Assembly (NCBI GenBank): GCA_029851415.1
Contig: CM056744.1
Coordinates: 121,366,838 to 121,430,837 of the forward strand
Source: Eretmocerus hayati
Taxonomy: Eukaryota > Arthropoda > Insecta > Hymenoptera > Aphelinidae
Length of the DNA: 64,000 nucleotides
Direction of reading: 5' to 3'
Positions 11,755 to 24,100 of the stretch are shown here, one piece after another (positions within the stretch are counted from its first letter, which is position 1; every line of letters starts with the position of its first letter). Below the pieces are notes generated by a model that was given only the letters and a program-made list of their open reading frames with translations, was not told where the DNA came from and ran no database searches. Both the position numbers and the translations under genes were made by a program.

Positions 11755-11962
11755 AAGAAGACCCGCACCTCACTTGCCGACTAGGGCGAGATTTCGTATC
11801 TTTTGAGCAGAGCGCAGTCGTACGTGGCTGCATACTTTTGCTGTTTCGAGTACTGCGGAGGTTGGGTATACATGTATCAAGTGCTTAGACAAGTGGCTGT
11901 ACAGTGAAGCCACACGAATGACTGTAATACGCACTTCGTGCAGTGTACAGATTCTTGCACAC

Positions 11963-12847
11963 TAGGGTGATCCTTATTTCCCAAACTCCCTTTTTTTAAT
12001 TTTTCCACGGTTTTCTTACATCCTTATGACTAGGAAATAGTGTTCTAACCGCGAGAAAGCCAAAAAAAATCTCTAACCGACCCGCCAGAGCGATTTTTAA
12101 ATCAAATTCCTTACACATTTATTGGCCTTTCTTGTGCATGCGCGTAATAATTATATGCTTGTGAGAGTATCTTTAAGGGGATGTCGGAGTCCTATCAATA
12201 TCGTACAGTTACCGACATGGTCGAGTTTTCGTATTTCTCGATGAATTTTCGAGATATCAAAAATCTAACAAGTAACGCCGATTCTCTGAGCCATACAGAA
12301 TCGGTGTTACTTAGGAGAATCCCGATATCTCGAAAATTCATGGAGAAATCCGAAAATTCGACAATGTCGGTATCCGACAGCCTCTTAAACGATAGCTGGC
12401 AAAATTTCCTTCGAAATGACCCCCTGATGGAGTCTATTTGATGCTATACCGACCAGAGTTGTGGATGTTTTCCGAAAGTGGAAGAGTCCAATGTGTCAAA
12501 TCTGTGAGTCGAACAACGGCCGTCTTTGACAGCTTGGACTCCTTCACTTCCCAAAAACAATCATAACTCTGGGTAAAATGCATCAAATCGACTTTATCAG
12601 TGGGTCATTTTGAAGGAAATTTTGCCAGCTATCGTTTAAAGATACTTTTACGAGCTTACAATTACGCGCATGCGCAGGAAAGGTCAATAACTGGGTGAGG
12701 AATTTGATTTAAAAATGGCCCTGACGGGTCGGTTAGAGATTTTTTTTTCGGCTCCCTCGCGTTTAGAATACTATTTTCTAGTCATAAGGATGCGAGAAAA
12801 CCGTGGAAGAAGTCAAAAAGAGAGTTTGGGAAATAGGGACCACCCTA
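11963..12847. mobile_element. hAT-type fold-back element with 8-bp target duplication
   Basis: The termini read inward as TAGGGTGATCC and TAGGGTGGTCC. They are flanked by the perfect 8-bp duplication TTGCACAC (11955-11962 and 12848-12855), typical of hAT transposons. The two halves are complementary almost to the centre: the left-arm sequence through AACGATAGCTGGC is mirrored in the right arm at 12630-12650, and the loop side carries AGAGTCCAA/TTGGACTC. It is therefore a nearly complete palindrome without a transposase gene. Confidence 0.85.
12177..12384. mobile_element. 208-bp TTAA-flanked element nested in the hAT fold-back
   Basis: The left arm of the hAT palindrome is interrupted between two TTAA copies (12173-12176 and 12385-12388). 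The intact right arm shows the uninterrupted TCTTTAAACGATAGC, which acts as an empty-site reference. The insert ends are GGGGATGTCGGA and, read inward, GAGGCTGTCGGA. It has an internal inverted repeat around TTTTCGAGATATC. TTAA duplication occurs in piggyBac and Kolobok families; which applies is not resolved. Confidence 0.8.
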
Positions 12848-12855
12848 TTGCACAC

Positions 12856-14942
12856 ATAACCCACTCAAGGCAATAAGAGAGCCTGCAGGAGTGTGATTTG
12901 CTGAGAAAAACTATATTGCGAGTGACGTTCATTTCAAAAAGGCGTTGATAATTGGAAAAGAAAAGTACAGAAAAATTAACGGCGATAAGGTCACCGAACT
13001 TATTTTTTCTCGATATAATACAGATGTAGAGCGGCGGATAACGTCCCCGGGATAGACAATAGCGATAATTTATGGAGAATATTTGAATTTGAGTATGGTA
13101 CCAAGGGATCTCTTGTCAAACCGATTCCAACTCGTTTTTAAGATCACTCCTAGAATGGAGACAGAAAATCTGTAGGAGTTTTCCACGTGAAAGAGATCTA
13201 TTAAAAAAGTAAATACCACATCACTTTTCTATCGTCGCAGCAATATGTCCTTTCTTCAAAAAAATAAGAGGCTATATCATTGTAAAAAAACAAGTTAAAT
13301 GAGAAATTCAACCGGTTATTTCAATCAATTCGGTTAATTTTCAACAAAATGGTTGAATTGAAAATTCAACCATATATGTAGTTGAATTCTTCATTCATCC
13401 AGTTGGTTGGAGTTTTTTGAAAAAAAATTTGACAATGTAGGCTAAATGTAGTAGTGTACTGAAACAAGATTGAGATTTTGACAAAGTTTTGTTTTAATCT
13501 ATTAACCCGCGCAGCTTGACGCTTCGACAGACATTGACAAAAAATTATCATATGATTCAAACGAACGAATTAGCATTCTAATTTCATTTGCCACAGCCGG
13601 TGCAGTGGATAGACCTGAAATTCTCGTCTACAAATCTGACTAATGCATTAATTCGATGCAGAAATACGATGAAAACTATAGTTCCTCCACTCGAATGGCT
13701 GTATTGAGCTTATTTTACTTCCCCAAGCTAGTTTCAGTATTTGAAAGACGAGTATTTTCACATCTCGTAGGAAACATCGATGAAAAGGTCACTCACTGTT
13801 ATAAAAAAAGAATTTGAGGAAAATCCTCGATCAGATTAAGCATTTTCCAAATGATCGCAATGGTTACTCACCAGAGAGATTAGGTCTCGCAAGGGAATAT
13901 TAAAGTTCCTGAGAAACGAAAGATGAAATCATCAGCATGCGATTTTGAGCGATATTTTGAGATGTAAAAAAATTAAAAAAACATTGGTGATAACGTGAAC
14001 TTGGCATGATTCAACCCATGTCGTCGAAACTGATCCCATTATTGAGAGGACGGCTCGGTGGAAAGGTGTTCGGCCAATGTACATATAACGTCATAACGCG
14101 TATGCGTTATATGTAGATTGGCAGAACAAGTTGTTTGTCGGGAAGGTGGGAGGAAAAGAGAAAACTTGGATTGAGTAACAAAGAGAGCCTCATTGTCGCT
14201 GCGATGAATTTTAAAACACTTTATTCTTCAGTTTGCGCGTCAACGCGGTCAAGACATTGCAAAAATCAAAACAGTCTCGTGATGCATACTCCAAGAAACC
14301 AATACACAGAGTAAGCGCCCATCCAAGTAGTGGAGATCCTTTTTTATTTTCCAAAGAGAGAATCTCTGTAATAGGCTGCTCAAAAATGCATGGATGAATA
14401 TCTCGCATCTCTTGCAAAAGTATCGAGTAGGACTTTTCGAGTGTTTATTTAGATTTCGCTCGAGAATAGACAGTGATCAAATAAATGAAAGCAAACGGAT
14501 GAGTTTGGGCGGTCCAAGGAGTGAATATATGAGAATGAGACGTGGATGCAGCCAAGACAGGCAGATCATGACAGTCGAAGAAAGAAGATAGGCTCGGATA
14601 GACGCGAGAGAAGCGAGTATCAGTATAGGGTTTCGCGAGCATCTTCGTAGGTTTCGAACGAAGCCTGTCTGCTCGCGTGATTTACTCACCGCCAGATGCA
14701 CTCTTCCATCGTCAAGCCTTCGTACTTCTGCCGGATAAAATATTCGTTCCTGGATTTTCCCGCCACTCACTCTACTTTTTCCTGCATCTTCTTCCGTTTG
14801 GGTGAGTATGCGTTGTCGATCATTTTGATGGACGTCAATGATGAACATGTTCGTCAAAATTCAAAAGTATGGGTATCAAGACTTACTTCAGTAAAAGATC
14901 AATAATCGCAACGAAATTGTACCTCACGTGTATTCACAGATA
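12856..14942. other. Intergenic DNA upstream of the cysteine-rich protein gene
   Basis: No gene firmly supported. A short repetitive GGTTGAATT/AATTCAACC cluster lies at 13310-13385. A minus-strand frame at about 14694-14857 ends in a donor-like GGTGAGTAAAT but has no partner exon that I can identify. The last few hundred bases should contain the promoter of the gene starting at 14943. Confidence 0.4.
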
Positions 14943-17900
14943 ATGAAATACACCAGTGAAAACATCCTGTTCCTTGCCCTGAATTTTGCTGTGGTTGCGG
15001 CCATACCTCCACAAGATTCACGACGTAAGTGACAACATTTTGAAAACTGAGTCAATATTAATAGCTCGCAATATTTGAAATTTTTTCATCATTATTGGTA
15101 AAAAATTGGCATTTTACTCTTGATTCAATAAAAAATTTTGGCAAAGAATTGCCTCTCTTTTGAATCATGATATTGAAATTCCAGAGTCTCATCTAGTTTC
15201 AGATTGTAGAAAACTTAGAATGGCCCGAAGTCATCGCAACTATCTCGATCTCCGTGACTTCATCTTGTGAAAGAATTATTACCAATGGTTCCAAATTTTT
15301 CAATTTCGACGATCAAGGACTATAGACCCTTGAAAAATAGTGAGATGGGGCTATATGATAATGGTGTGTCCTGCTATCCGATTAGCATGAATTGAATTCA
15401 GTTTTCAATTAAATTGAAATCTCACGAGGGATGGAGATGCCCATGAAAAACTCTCCTCCGTTTTCACGTGCAACAAAAAGGTCGACGCGAGTTCAGTTTT
15501 TTTTTCATCCTTCTCCATTAAGCTCCTCTATAATTTCCAAAAACGATCGATCCTACATTCCCAAAGTGATGAAAATGTCGCAGGAGAAGAGCTGTCCGCT
15601 GGAATAGAGGACACGTGCGACCACCCAGAGCAGTGCGGTCCCAACTCCGATTGCCGCATGCTACTGGGCCTGCCCATGTGTCGCTGCCTGCCGGACTTCG
15701 TGGGCTCGCCTCCGAGCTGCTCGCGGCGCTGCCTAGACGACCTGGACTGTCCCGATGGCGAGGCTTGCCTATCTACGAATAGACGGGGTCGCGCCCATCA
15801 ACCCCTGAGTTGCTCCAATCCGTGCAGCGAGTCGTGCGGTCTCAATGCCGAGTGCAAACTCGTCGGCAAACGAGCCCAGTGCACCTGCCCAAAGGTATAC
15901 CTCACCCTGCTCCCGACCACCGTAATTCAGAATATTGCATGATTATTTTCAAGAGACTAATCCAAGCTAAAAAGCTGCTTTCAGTTTGTAAAACTGAAAT
16001 TTACAAACTTAGTCACGTTTCTCTCTTTTTTTCTTTTATATTTACGATGCTGAAAATGACAAATCCCTCTGGCGTACAGCGTGAACCTATAGCATACATC
16101 GAGATAAAAGTGGCACATAGAGGGACAGCCGATACTCATAAAGTGGATTTTCAGGGCTGGTTTGGCGACCCCGCCACAATTTGTCGCGAATGCAACAGTC
16201 ACGCGGATTGTCCCGCCGACAGGCCAGCGTGTATTTTCGAGATAAGCTGCGAGAATCAATGTGAGGGATTGTGCGGTGTTTACGCTCACTGTAGGATCGC
16301 CACCAACAACGCTACCGGGCAGTCGATGCCCGTGTGCAGCTGCCCCGAGGGGCGAACTGGAAATCCCTTCGAATATTGCAGGCCCATCACCCAAGGTAAT
16401 CTGCCCAAGCGCAAGCGAGAGTTCATCATCCGATTGAATGTCCACGTTTGAAAGAGCAAAATGTCCCTTAAATCGAGTGTATAATCAAATTGGTGATTTT
16501 GAACGATTTCATCGATCGATACATCACAGCTCGCAGGCATTTAAAATGGAATCAATTTAATCATTGGCCTTGGAAATCTTGTTTGAATAATTAAAACTAG
16601 CGTTTTTGCCTACCTCGCTAACGCTCGTCCGGCTTGGAAGTGTCTCTGATATGGTATGGACCCCTGAAATGCTTCTGTAGTTCAACAATGTAACGTTAAG
16701 ATTTCATAATACAGTGGATTCTGAAAAAATAATTTCACGCCCCATCCACGGCCCTAACCCCAGTCCCAACCCCAGCCTCAGCCACAGCCCCAGTCTCAGC
16801 CTTAGCTCCAGCCTCAGCCTAAGCCTTAGCTTCGGCCTCAGCCCCAGCCTCAGCCTCAGCCTCAGCCCCAGCTCCAGCCTGAGCCACAGCTTCAGCCACG
16901 CCCTATCCACAATCCAAGCCCCAGTTCCAGCCACAGTTCCAGCCTCAGTCCCAGTCACAACCTTAGCCTCAGTCCATCCTCAGCTTCGGCCCGGCTCCAG
17001 CCCCAGCCTTAGCCCAGCCTCGCCCCAAGCCACAGGCCTTGCCTCATCCCTAGCCACAGGCCCAGCCTTATCCTCAGCCTCGGCCCCAGCAAAAACCTAA
17101 GCTCCTGCCTTAGTCACAGTCCCAGTCCCTGCACCAGCCTCGACCCCAGCCACAGCCCATCGATCCAAAAGGAATGTTTTGACTGATTGGATCTTAGAAC
17201 AACTGATCGGACCATCAAATCAACTCCCCAATCCGTACGGATAAGTCAAAAGTCATCACCAGCATCACCAACACGGACCCACCGACCCGCCGACCCACCG
17301 GACCCCACCGACCCACCGGACCCACTAATCCACCAGCGGCACCAACGATGTCACCACGATACGAGGCATCCGGACGGATAAAATCGGACAGACGCTTAAT
17401 TAATTTAAAAAAAAAATTTGTTGGAAGGATGTTGCGAAATCTACGATTATTTGCCTTATGACTCTTATCCCAATTATGATTTGTACCTAGATAGAAAACT
17501 AATCACGAAGGATATTTCTCTCTCCAGCAATGAATAACATGTATACCCTTATTGCCCATCTCGTTTGACTCAGTCAATACACTAATTTCGAAATAGTTAT
17601 TTACATCCAATGATGCAATTATACTGAAATAAACAACTATTCGAATCTAATAGACAGTGGAACCTTGAGCGATTTTCACTGGAATTTCAATGAAAGTTTC
17701 ACTGAAACTCTAGCGGGTTTTACTGCAATTCCAGTGGAAATTTTTCTGAAGATGAGGTGATTTTCACTGAAATTCTAGTAAAATTGTAGTGATATTTTCA
17801 CTGATTCTTTAGTGAAATTTTCACAGATTTTTTAGTGAAATTTTTCCTGAATTTTTAGTGAAATTTTCGCTGGGTTTTCAGTGAAATTTTCGCTGAGTTT

Positions 17901-19767
17901 TTAGTGAAATTTTCACTGATTCTTTAGTGAAATTTTCACTGATTTTTTTAGTGAAATTTTCACTGGAACTTAGTGGAACGTATCACTTGAACTTTAATGA
18001 TTTCCACTCCATCCATCCACCAACCCACCCACCTGACCATTAACCCTCACTCACCCACCAACCCACCCACCCATGATCCAACCATGACCCATCCACCCAC
18101 CCATCACACTTCACCCTTTCCGCATAGGCGACCCGATACGCAGTATGTGGACGGACAAATTTTGCCTGGCTCCTTAATTATTATAGAGCTTCTAAACGCA
18201 TCTTATGAGATTTTCCTCCATTTGGGTAGGAGTACTGCGTAGAAAAAATCGTTCGCGAATTGGAGAGTCAAAATTCGAACTTGAATACCTCTTATCGTTG
18301 AATGCTTATCATAGTCTACAGGCTTCATGAAAATCTATAAAGATAGGAAACTACAATCATGTGAAGTACGTTTGCTGATGGATGTACATCAAAGATTGAG
18401 ATAATTCGTCAAAGCTCGATTGTACTTACGCATGTTCATTTTCTCTGCCTTGTATGATCATTGTGCAAGATACTATCACACGTAACAAACTTAGGCCAAT
18501 ATTCGTTGATGAAACATCGAGTTGAAGATGAGGTCAAGATATTGTGTTATTTTCTAATTTCACTATTTTACAGTTTGAAAGCACCATGTATCATTAACAA
18601 GACTGTGCATTTTTTTTCGTGATTCTGCTTACACAATGAAAATACTTAAATAGGACACAACTAAAAATTTTTCAGCGCGATGGAATGGTGGTTTTGAATT
18701 TGTAAGCTGTAAAGAAATGATTATCTATTCTAGACAAAGAATTCTCAACATCTTAGAGAGGATGAAAATTACTCGTGAAATGAGTTCAAAATTGCATTTC
18801 AAGTCCGAGGGAGAAAAGAACTCAAAGTAGATTGAGCCAAAACGATCCACGCAAATGTGGGCTACTCGGCAAGATTTTCACATTATTCTTACATGTCAAA
18901 CCCGAAAAAGCACCGAAGCCCTAATTAATTTCATACTGACCAGCAGATTGGCTTTATTTGCGAAATATTGAAAAAAGAGTTGTATTGCAGATGCCAACTA
19001 AACGAAATTAGTGTGAGTTGTGGCAAACCCATTTTTGAATAATAAAAGTGTGTGCTCAATTAACTTCAAAGATGATAATAAAATTATACTCTCGCTATAT
19101 TTCAATATATGATACTAGGAACGGCCGAATTGCGAGGTAATTATTATTGAAGGAAGATTTCTTGACCGAGCTTCCGTCACTCTGATGTTCCCCAGACGAT
19201 CAGAGTGACGGAAGCTCGGTCAAGAAATCTTCCTTCAATAATAATTGCCTCGCAATTCGGCCATTCCTAGCATCATATAACTTCAAAGATCAGTTCAAAA
19301 GAAGTCGAAAAATTGTTGCAGTGAACCCGTGCCAGCCCAGCCCTTGCGGTCCCAACACAGACTGCCGGCCGACCCGTGACTACGCCTACGCACGCTGCGG
19401 CTGCCTGCCGGGCTACTTTGGCGATCCTCGCTCTGCCCAAGGCTGCGAACTAGGGCAGGACTGCGTTGTCGACGATGACTGCCCTGAGAATCGAGCTTGC
19501 GTGGATTCGTTGTGTCAGAACCCTTGCGTCGACCCGGACATCGAGTGTCCACCCTCGCAGCCGTCCTGCGTCGTTCTGGACCACAAAGCCGTCTGTCGTA
19601 GCAAAGATTGTCCTCCTGGTGCTGCTGCTGTCAACTCGACGGTGGGGTCCGATTGCGGCAGCGGGCCCAATTTTGCTGCTGACGAGGACGTGTTTCCCCA
19701 GATGCGGAGGGAGGCACAACCAAGGGCCATTACCAGCTACAACAACACCTTCGATCTGACAGCCTGA
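14943..19767 (+). CDS. Secreted cysteine-rich (dumpy-like EGF-type) protein, 359 aa
   Basis: Four exons join in frame: 14943-15024, 15584-15894, 16155-16395 and 19322-19767, all with GT-AG introns. The first exon encodes a signal peptide (Lys-Tyr-Thr, then a hydrophobic stretch ending AVVAA). The rest consists of Cys-rich modules of the CxxxPCGPNxxC / CxCLPxFxGxP type, in which CGPN, CxC and GxFGDP recur at about residues 37-70, 132-200 and 212-260. This matches the EGF/DPY-module pattern of insect dumpy-like extracellular matrix and cuticle proteins. No transmembrane segment is visible, so it is probably secreted. An AATAAA at 20228 may end the transcript. The 2.9-kb third intron is unusually repetitive. 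Assignment to the dumpy-like class is by cysteine pattern only; a specific orthologue is not claimed. Confidence 0.8.
16738..17160. repeat. (CCCAGCCTCAG)-type simple repeat
   Basis: More than 400 bp of imperfect CAGCCC/CAGCCT hexamer-like repeat in intron 3 of the cysteine-rich gene. The long Ser/Pro/Leu frame over it is a repeat artefact. Confidence 0.85.
17265..17345. repeat. Short ACCCACCGA-type tandem tract
   Basis: Reiterated GACCCACCGAC units follow the hexamer tract in the same intron. Confidence 0.6.
17674..17980. repeat. About 22-bp minisatellite, TTTTAGTGAAATTTTCACTGA
   Basis: At least ten imperfect copies of a unit centred on AGTGAAATTTTCACT, itself a palindrome, within intron 3. 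Units vary in the T-run and in GATT versus GAGTT. Confidence 0.8.
18003..18115. repeat. CCACCCACC-rich tract
   Basis: Simple CCAACCCACCCACC repeats immediately after the minisatellite. Confidence 0.7.
19106..19279. repeat. 80-bp-arm inverted repeat just before a splice acceptor
   Basis: Arms 19106-19185 and 19200-19279 are almost perfectly complementary and separated by a 14-base loop. The 3' arm ends 42 bases before the AG at 19320-19321 that opens the last exon of the cysteine-rich gene, so in the pre-mRNA the stem would lie in or next to the branch-site region. It may be a tiny fold-back element; no clear target duplication was found. Confidence 0.85.
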
Positions 19768-22755
19768 GGCACTTTGATTTGTTCATAATTCTGAAGTTCG
19801 TTGTAAAATTTTGAAAGCCATGATAGAGGCGATATGCTCAAAAGTTTGCTGTAATTGGATTTCATAAACGCATTCGTGGAATTCGATCTTACTCTGAGTC
19901 AAATTTTGAAGTGCAACCCCAAAAGACGGATGTGAATTTTAACCCATTGACCATAAATACGAGCCGTTTGGTACTTGAGGGTTTAAGAAAAAAAATTGCT
20001 TCTACAAGGCGAATGTATTTTTGATATGTTCCAAAGGTGTTAAAACGCGTCATTGGAACAAATCTATCACTGCAAACAGGAGAATAAGCTGACATACTTT
20101 GAATCGAAAACTCATGTAAGACGTATCACTCAATTGCTGTGGAAAAAATTACGATGAAGACTAATCCGATGATAACTTGTACATATAAAGATTATTATGG
20201 TATACTCGATACATGGCGTCAAACTTGAATAAAAAAATTGATACAAGACGCACAGATGGTTGAAAAATATCAGGACAAGTTTATCTGAGCAGCCACTCCT
20301 GCAAATTAAGAAGAGCCATGAAATGATATCGAGAAAAAAATCTCAGATCGATTTTCAAAATGATATTTGTAACGTCAACGATTGAAAGTATAATACAGTG
20401 GACAGATAATTGAGAGAACCTGTTTATAAGAATGGACGAAAAGAAGTTCAACGTGATCTCTTTTTTTATTCGGATTTACGTCGTCCACAAAATCCGACCA
20501 AAGTAGCCGAAGTGATTTTTGAACAAGCAAACATTCACAATTTATAGAGAAGCTGTCTCGACCATGACAGTTCGAGAAAAACTAAATGAATGGTGATTAT
20601 CGTGCGTAGCACCGACAAATAATTTAGATTATTTTGAGACGATGAATCCAGTGAAATCAAATGAGAATGGAGTTAACTCTGATGAAAAAGTTTCGCGTCT
20701 GAGTCCTCAATTATCCTGATTTCGATCGCGTCTCGAGTTCTCCTCCGATCCTCTTCGTTTAACAAGTTCGTAGATAGATCAAGAGCTCGTTGCGTTCTGA
20801 TTAATTGAGAAAAGGAATAGATTGGGACGTTGGCCCTTGGGCACTTGTCTTAAATTGGCGATCGATGAGTGACGTTCTCTTTTCAAGGCGAGTCTAGTTT
20901 CCGTTACTTCTCTAATTACACGAGTATAGATCACGACTACCAAACTTGGTCAATTTTGGTACAGTGTGCTTTGAAGACATTTCGTTTCAAAAATATGGTT
21001 GGAGATAGGTATCAGACTATTCTTTAGTGAAATTTTCTTATCGGTATGTGAAATGTAATCTAAGTCAGAACTGACAGAAACTTTGAATGGACTCTTTGAG
21101 CTCTTGTTTTGATGAACAAATAATGATGCGCTTGAATCCTGTACCAAGATGAAAACTGAATGTGCCCCAATTACAAGACCAAGAGAATTGATCGAACAGC
21201 CTGCCCTCGTTGGCAATTTGGATGCGAGCTCTACAATGGTTTGAAAACTTCGCATGGCTGACATTCTGCAAAGATGCGAGCTCGAACCGACCTATACACG
21301 AGTAAAAAGACTCTCCAGGACGTGGGTATGGGGTAAAAGTCGGGACCCAGTCGAACACCACCAAGAGAGCAAAATAGATGTAACGAACGAGCTCGAGTTT
21401 TACAGCTGCAGTCAGAGCGATAACAAATCAGCCAGCACAGAAACAACGAGTAAAGTATACCTGGGGGCTGCTGCTCTCGCGAGCAGAGGAAAAAGCGTCA
21501 CGTTTCGCGATGACGTGGAGTCTGGAAAGAGGCAAAAGTGTGTAAAACTTGGGCCCGGTCTTTCTAGTTTCAACCCACTATACGAGTTGGGAGCCAGCGC
21601 GCGTTAATTGCGACGTAATGCATGCAAAGCCGCTCAGCAGCCAGCAGCAACGTTACGTAAATTCGCAGTCGCGGTGCGCTGGAGCCCGGCCAAAGTGCCG
21701 ACCCCCTTGCGTTACTACCCGGTCGTTATATCATATGTATCTTCGTATTGTGAGCGAGTCATCCACAAGCAGACATCGATACGTACGATTGCCAAGAGCC
21801 TGATATAGAAAATATTCCCGAGAGTACGTGCCCCAATTTATCACTAAGTGGGTGCCTCGATGATTTCAGGTAATTCGCTGATCATAGAAATTTTTCATTA
21901 GAGGTACCTCAGCCCAACAGCGATAATTTACTACTATTAACGCTAGATCCGATGTTAATTGAGCAGCTAGCTCGAGCAAGACATTATCGCCCATCTATCC
22001 AAAAAATGGCGCCGAGCTTTCGTACTGATGAAACTTTCATGCGTTTTTTCGGGCTTTAATCTTGAATTTTTCATGCGAGCAGAATGAGATCGTTAATCTT
22101 CCTTGAACGTGCATCGTGTCCGCCGCCGAATATTTCCATGCCTGAGCAGCGGCACGAGCGCAAGAGCAACGCGATGTATTATAGCGGTTCGCACGCCCTG
22201 GCTGTCCACCCGGACACCGGAGCACTTTATACCCGGACTAATTTTTCATTTGAACAGGCTAACTGCTCTACTATTTCAAGCGCTATTTCTCCGCTATTAA
22301 TGTTATATTCAACAACGCAATTTTGCATGAGCGAAATGTGTGCTTTCAGACCAACTCTCACCGTGTGCAAAACGAAAGAATCATTATCTTTTTCAAAGCG
22401 GCATTGTGATTCTGTTCCACACCCATAACATGGTGATCATATCACTATCGAGCAACAAAAAAGCAGAATATCCCCTGGTCATGCGACGATACGATAAAAT
22501 TTTCCCAATCAAAGTCAACTTTGAAATATATTGTCTCGTACAAAGAAAGGTTGGTGGAGATACAATTGTCGGGATGATTCAGAATTTTCGGAATCAATCT
22601 TTATACACTTTCAGAATCGTCGATAAAAGGTTATCACTAGTAGGAGCAACAATGCTGACAGTATTCTGAGCTCCTGAGAATCAATTCAATGAGAGGCGAG
22701 CCGCGAAAAGACTTCAGGAGATAAGGCATCACGAAATGAGAAATTATGAAAATAA
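19768..22755. other. Intergenic DNA, no supported gene
   Basis: After the probable poly(A) signal of the preceding gene (AATAAA at 20228) I find no exon chain with matching splice sites. The segment 21580-21720 is relatively CpG-rich and could be regulatory, but this is weak. Confidence 0.45.
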
Positions 22756-22884
22756 TCCATTTTATTCTCTAAAAAACACGAATCACAAATCTATCGTATA
22801 TGTACAAAGAGTGTATTTCAGATCACCACGCGAACAGCAAGGACTCATTTTGCGGGACGATGCAAGGTTAGGGTCGTATCCGAT

Positions 22885-23040
22885 TCAGATGCCATAGACT
22901 CGCGCCACAGTGGGCGATATTCTCGGTAGAAACATCTCAAAAGAGATTTCACTTAGGACACGAGGGATCTCACGTTTCATCTCGCGCGACATGGTCCATA
23001 ATACAATGTAGAATCTCATATATGAGTTCAGGAAGTGAAT
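22885..23040 (-). other. Candidate terminal exon, unidentified
   Basis: A minus-strand frame (about 52 codons from IHFLNSYMRFY to the stop after VARVYGI) is followed 120 bases downstream by an AATAAA on the same strand (plus-strand TTTATT at 22760-22765). Upstream it runs into the inverted repeat at 23150-23540. It could be the end of a small gene or a decayed fragment. Confidence 0.25.
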
Positions 23041-23149
23041 TTTATTGAAAAATAAAGGTGACGTGCCTGAGAGGTACAAAGTTGATATGGCTTTGTTTAT
23101 TATCGTATTCACCCTGTCGCAATTCCAGCCAATGGTGACTACACTTTTG

Positions 23150-23535
23150 GCCAATGTGAATGGGATCAAACTAACAAGGGGAGGCCGAACCTTGTGGAAC
23201 ACGGATCCTGATGAAACTCTAGGAATCATCTTGTTTTGGTAAGAAATGAAGGTATCTTGAAGGGTTTAATCCCATGGGCCTCCTATCCCGAGATACAGCT
23301 ATGGAGGTTAGCATTGTTGCTATATCTATACATACGATTTTTCAACATGGGCCTATGTTGGAAATGTTAATCTCCATAGCTGTATCTAGGGATAGGAGGC
23401 CCATGGGATCAAACCCTTGAAGATACCTTCATTTCTCACCAAAACAAGATGATTCCCAGAGTTTGAGACGAATCCGGGACCCACAAGGTTGGACCTCTCC
23501 TTGGAAGTAATTTCGCTAAGATAGCCAAAAGCAAG
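23150..23535. repeat. Diverged inverted repeat with ORF remnants
   Basis: The segment from about 23171 to 23313 is mirrored at about 23370-23508, sharing for example GGAATCATCTTGTTTTGGT and CCCATGGGCCTCCTATCCC. Weaker similarity continues outwards on both sides. Frames in the two arms (plus 23045-23242; minus 23386-23682) end at matching positions, which suggests head-to-head duplicated copies of one sequence rather than a simple MITE. Confidence 0.7.
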
Positions 23536-24094
23536 GTTGCTATTTAGTAAGTGATAAACGCGAAGCTGATGAAAAGTGTTGTTAAATACTTCGAACAAGC
23601 TCGGGTCGTTTGGTGATATAAGGAGATATTCCATCCTAGCAATTCCAATATGAAATCGTAGAACGGCTGCATAACGAAGCACTCATTATTCAAACTTCAG
23701 ACTTTGACAGAAACTCCGTAGCCCTGATAGTCCACGAAACTAACATTTCTCAAAGAATCACAAAGCACGATTAGCGTTCGATATCCTCCCAATGAGGTAT
23801 ATGCACGTGGGATCCAACGTGTCGTAAGTAAGTAAGAGACCTCACGTGTGATGTTTTTACCGTGATGGCTATATGCGGGAGTGCAGAAAACAAAGGATCG
23901 TATTCTGAGGGCAAAAGCTGTCTGGATAAGTGAGGGGTTGGGAGGTAGAGGAGGAACGATAAGGGTCAGAGGGTGGCAAATGAAAAGGAAGGTGCGCGCG
24001 TACCTTTATTGGTGCTCAAGTTTCGCCTCCGCAACCGCCACGACGAGTCGTTTTGCTTTTATGCAAGCTCTCCGAGCGACGAGCCACGCAGAGC

Positions 24095-24100
24095 TTTATT
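24095..24100 (-). terminator. Poly(A) signal of URM1
   Basis: Plus-strand TTTATT gives AATAAA on the minus strand, 150 bases past the URM1 stop codon. Confidence 0.55.

Noticed and set aside
12181..12441. 86-codon plus-strand frame
   Set aside because: It lies across the nested TTAA element and its junction with the hAT fold-back, so it is a chance frame.
13310..13385. GGTTGAATT/AATTCAACC cluster as a MITE
   Set aside because: Only short scattered inverted motifs, with no definable termini or target duplication.
14477..14857. 126-codon minus-strand frame as a gene divergent from the cysteine-rich gene
   Set aside because: The part after a donor-like GTGAGT at about 14690 looks random and no second exon could be matched; it may be a 5' UTR but is unsupported.
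16714..17100. 128-codon Ser/Pro/Leu-rich open frame
   Set aside because: It is a direct translation of the CAGCCC/CAGCCT simple repeat in an intron; the opposite strand is also open for the same reason.
23045..23242. 65-codon plus-strand frame as a stand-alone small gene
   Set aside because: It is one arm of an inverted repeat with a decayed counterpart in the other arm and has no start or splice context.
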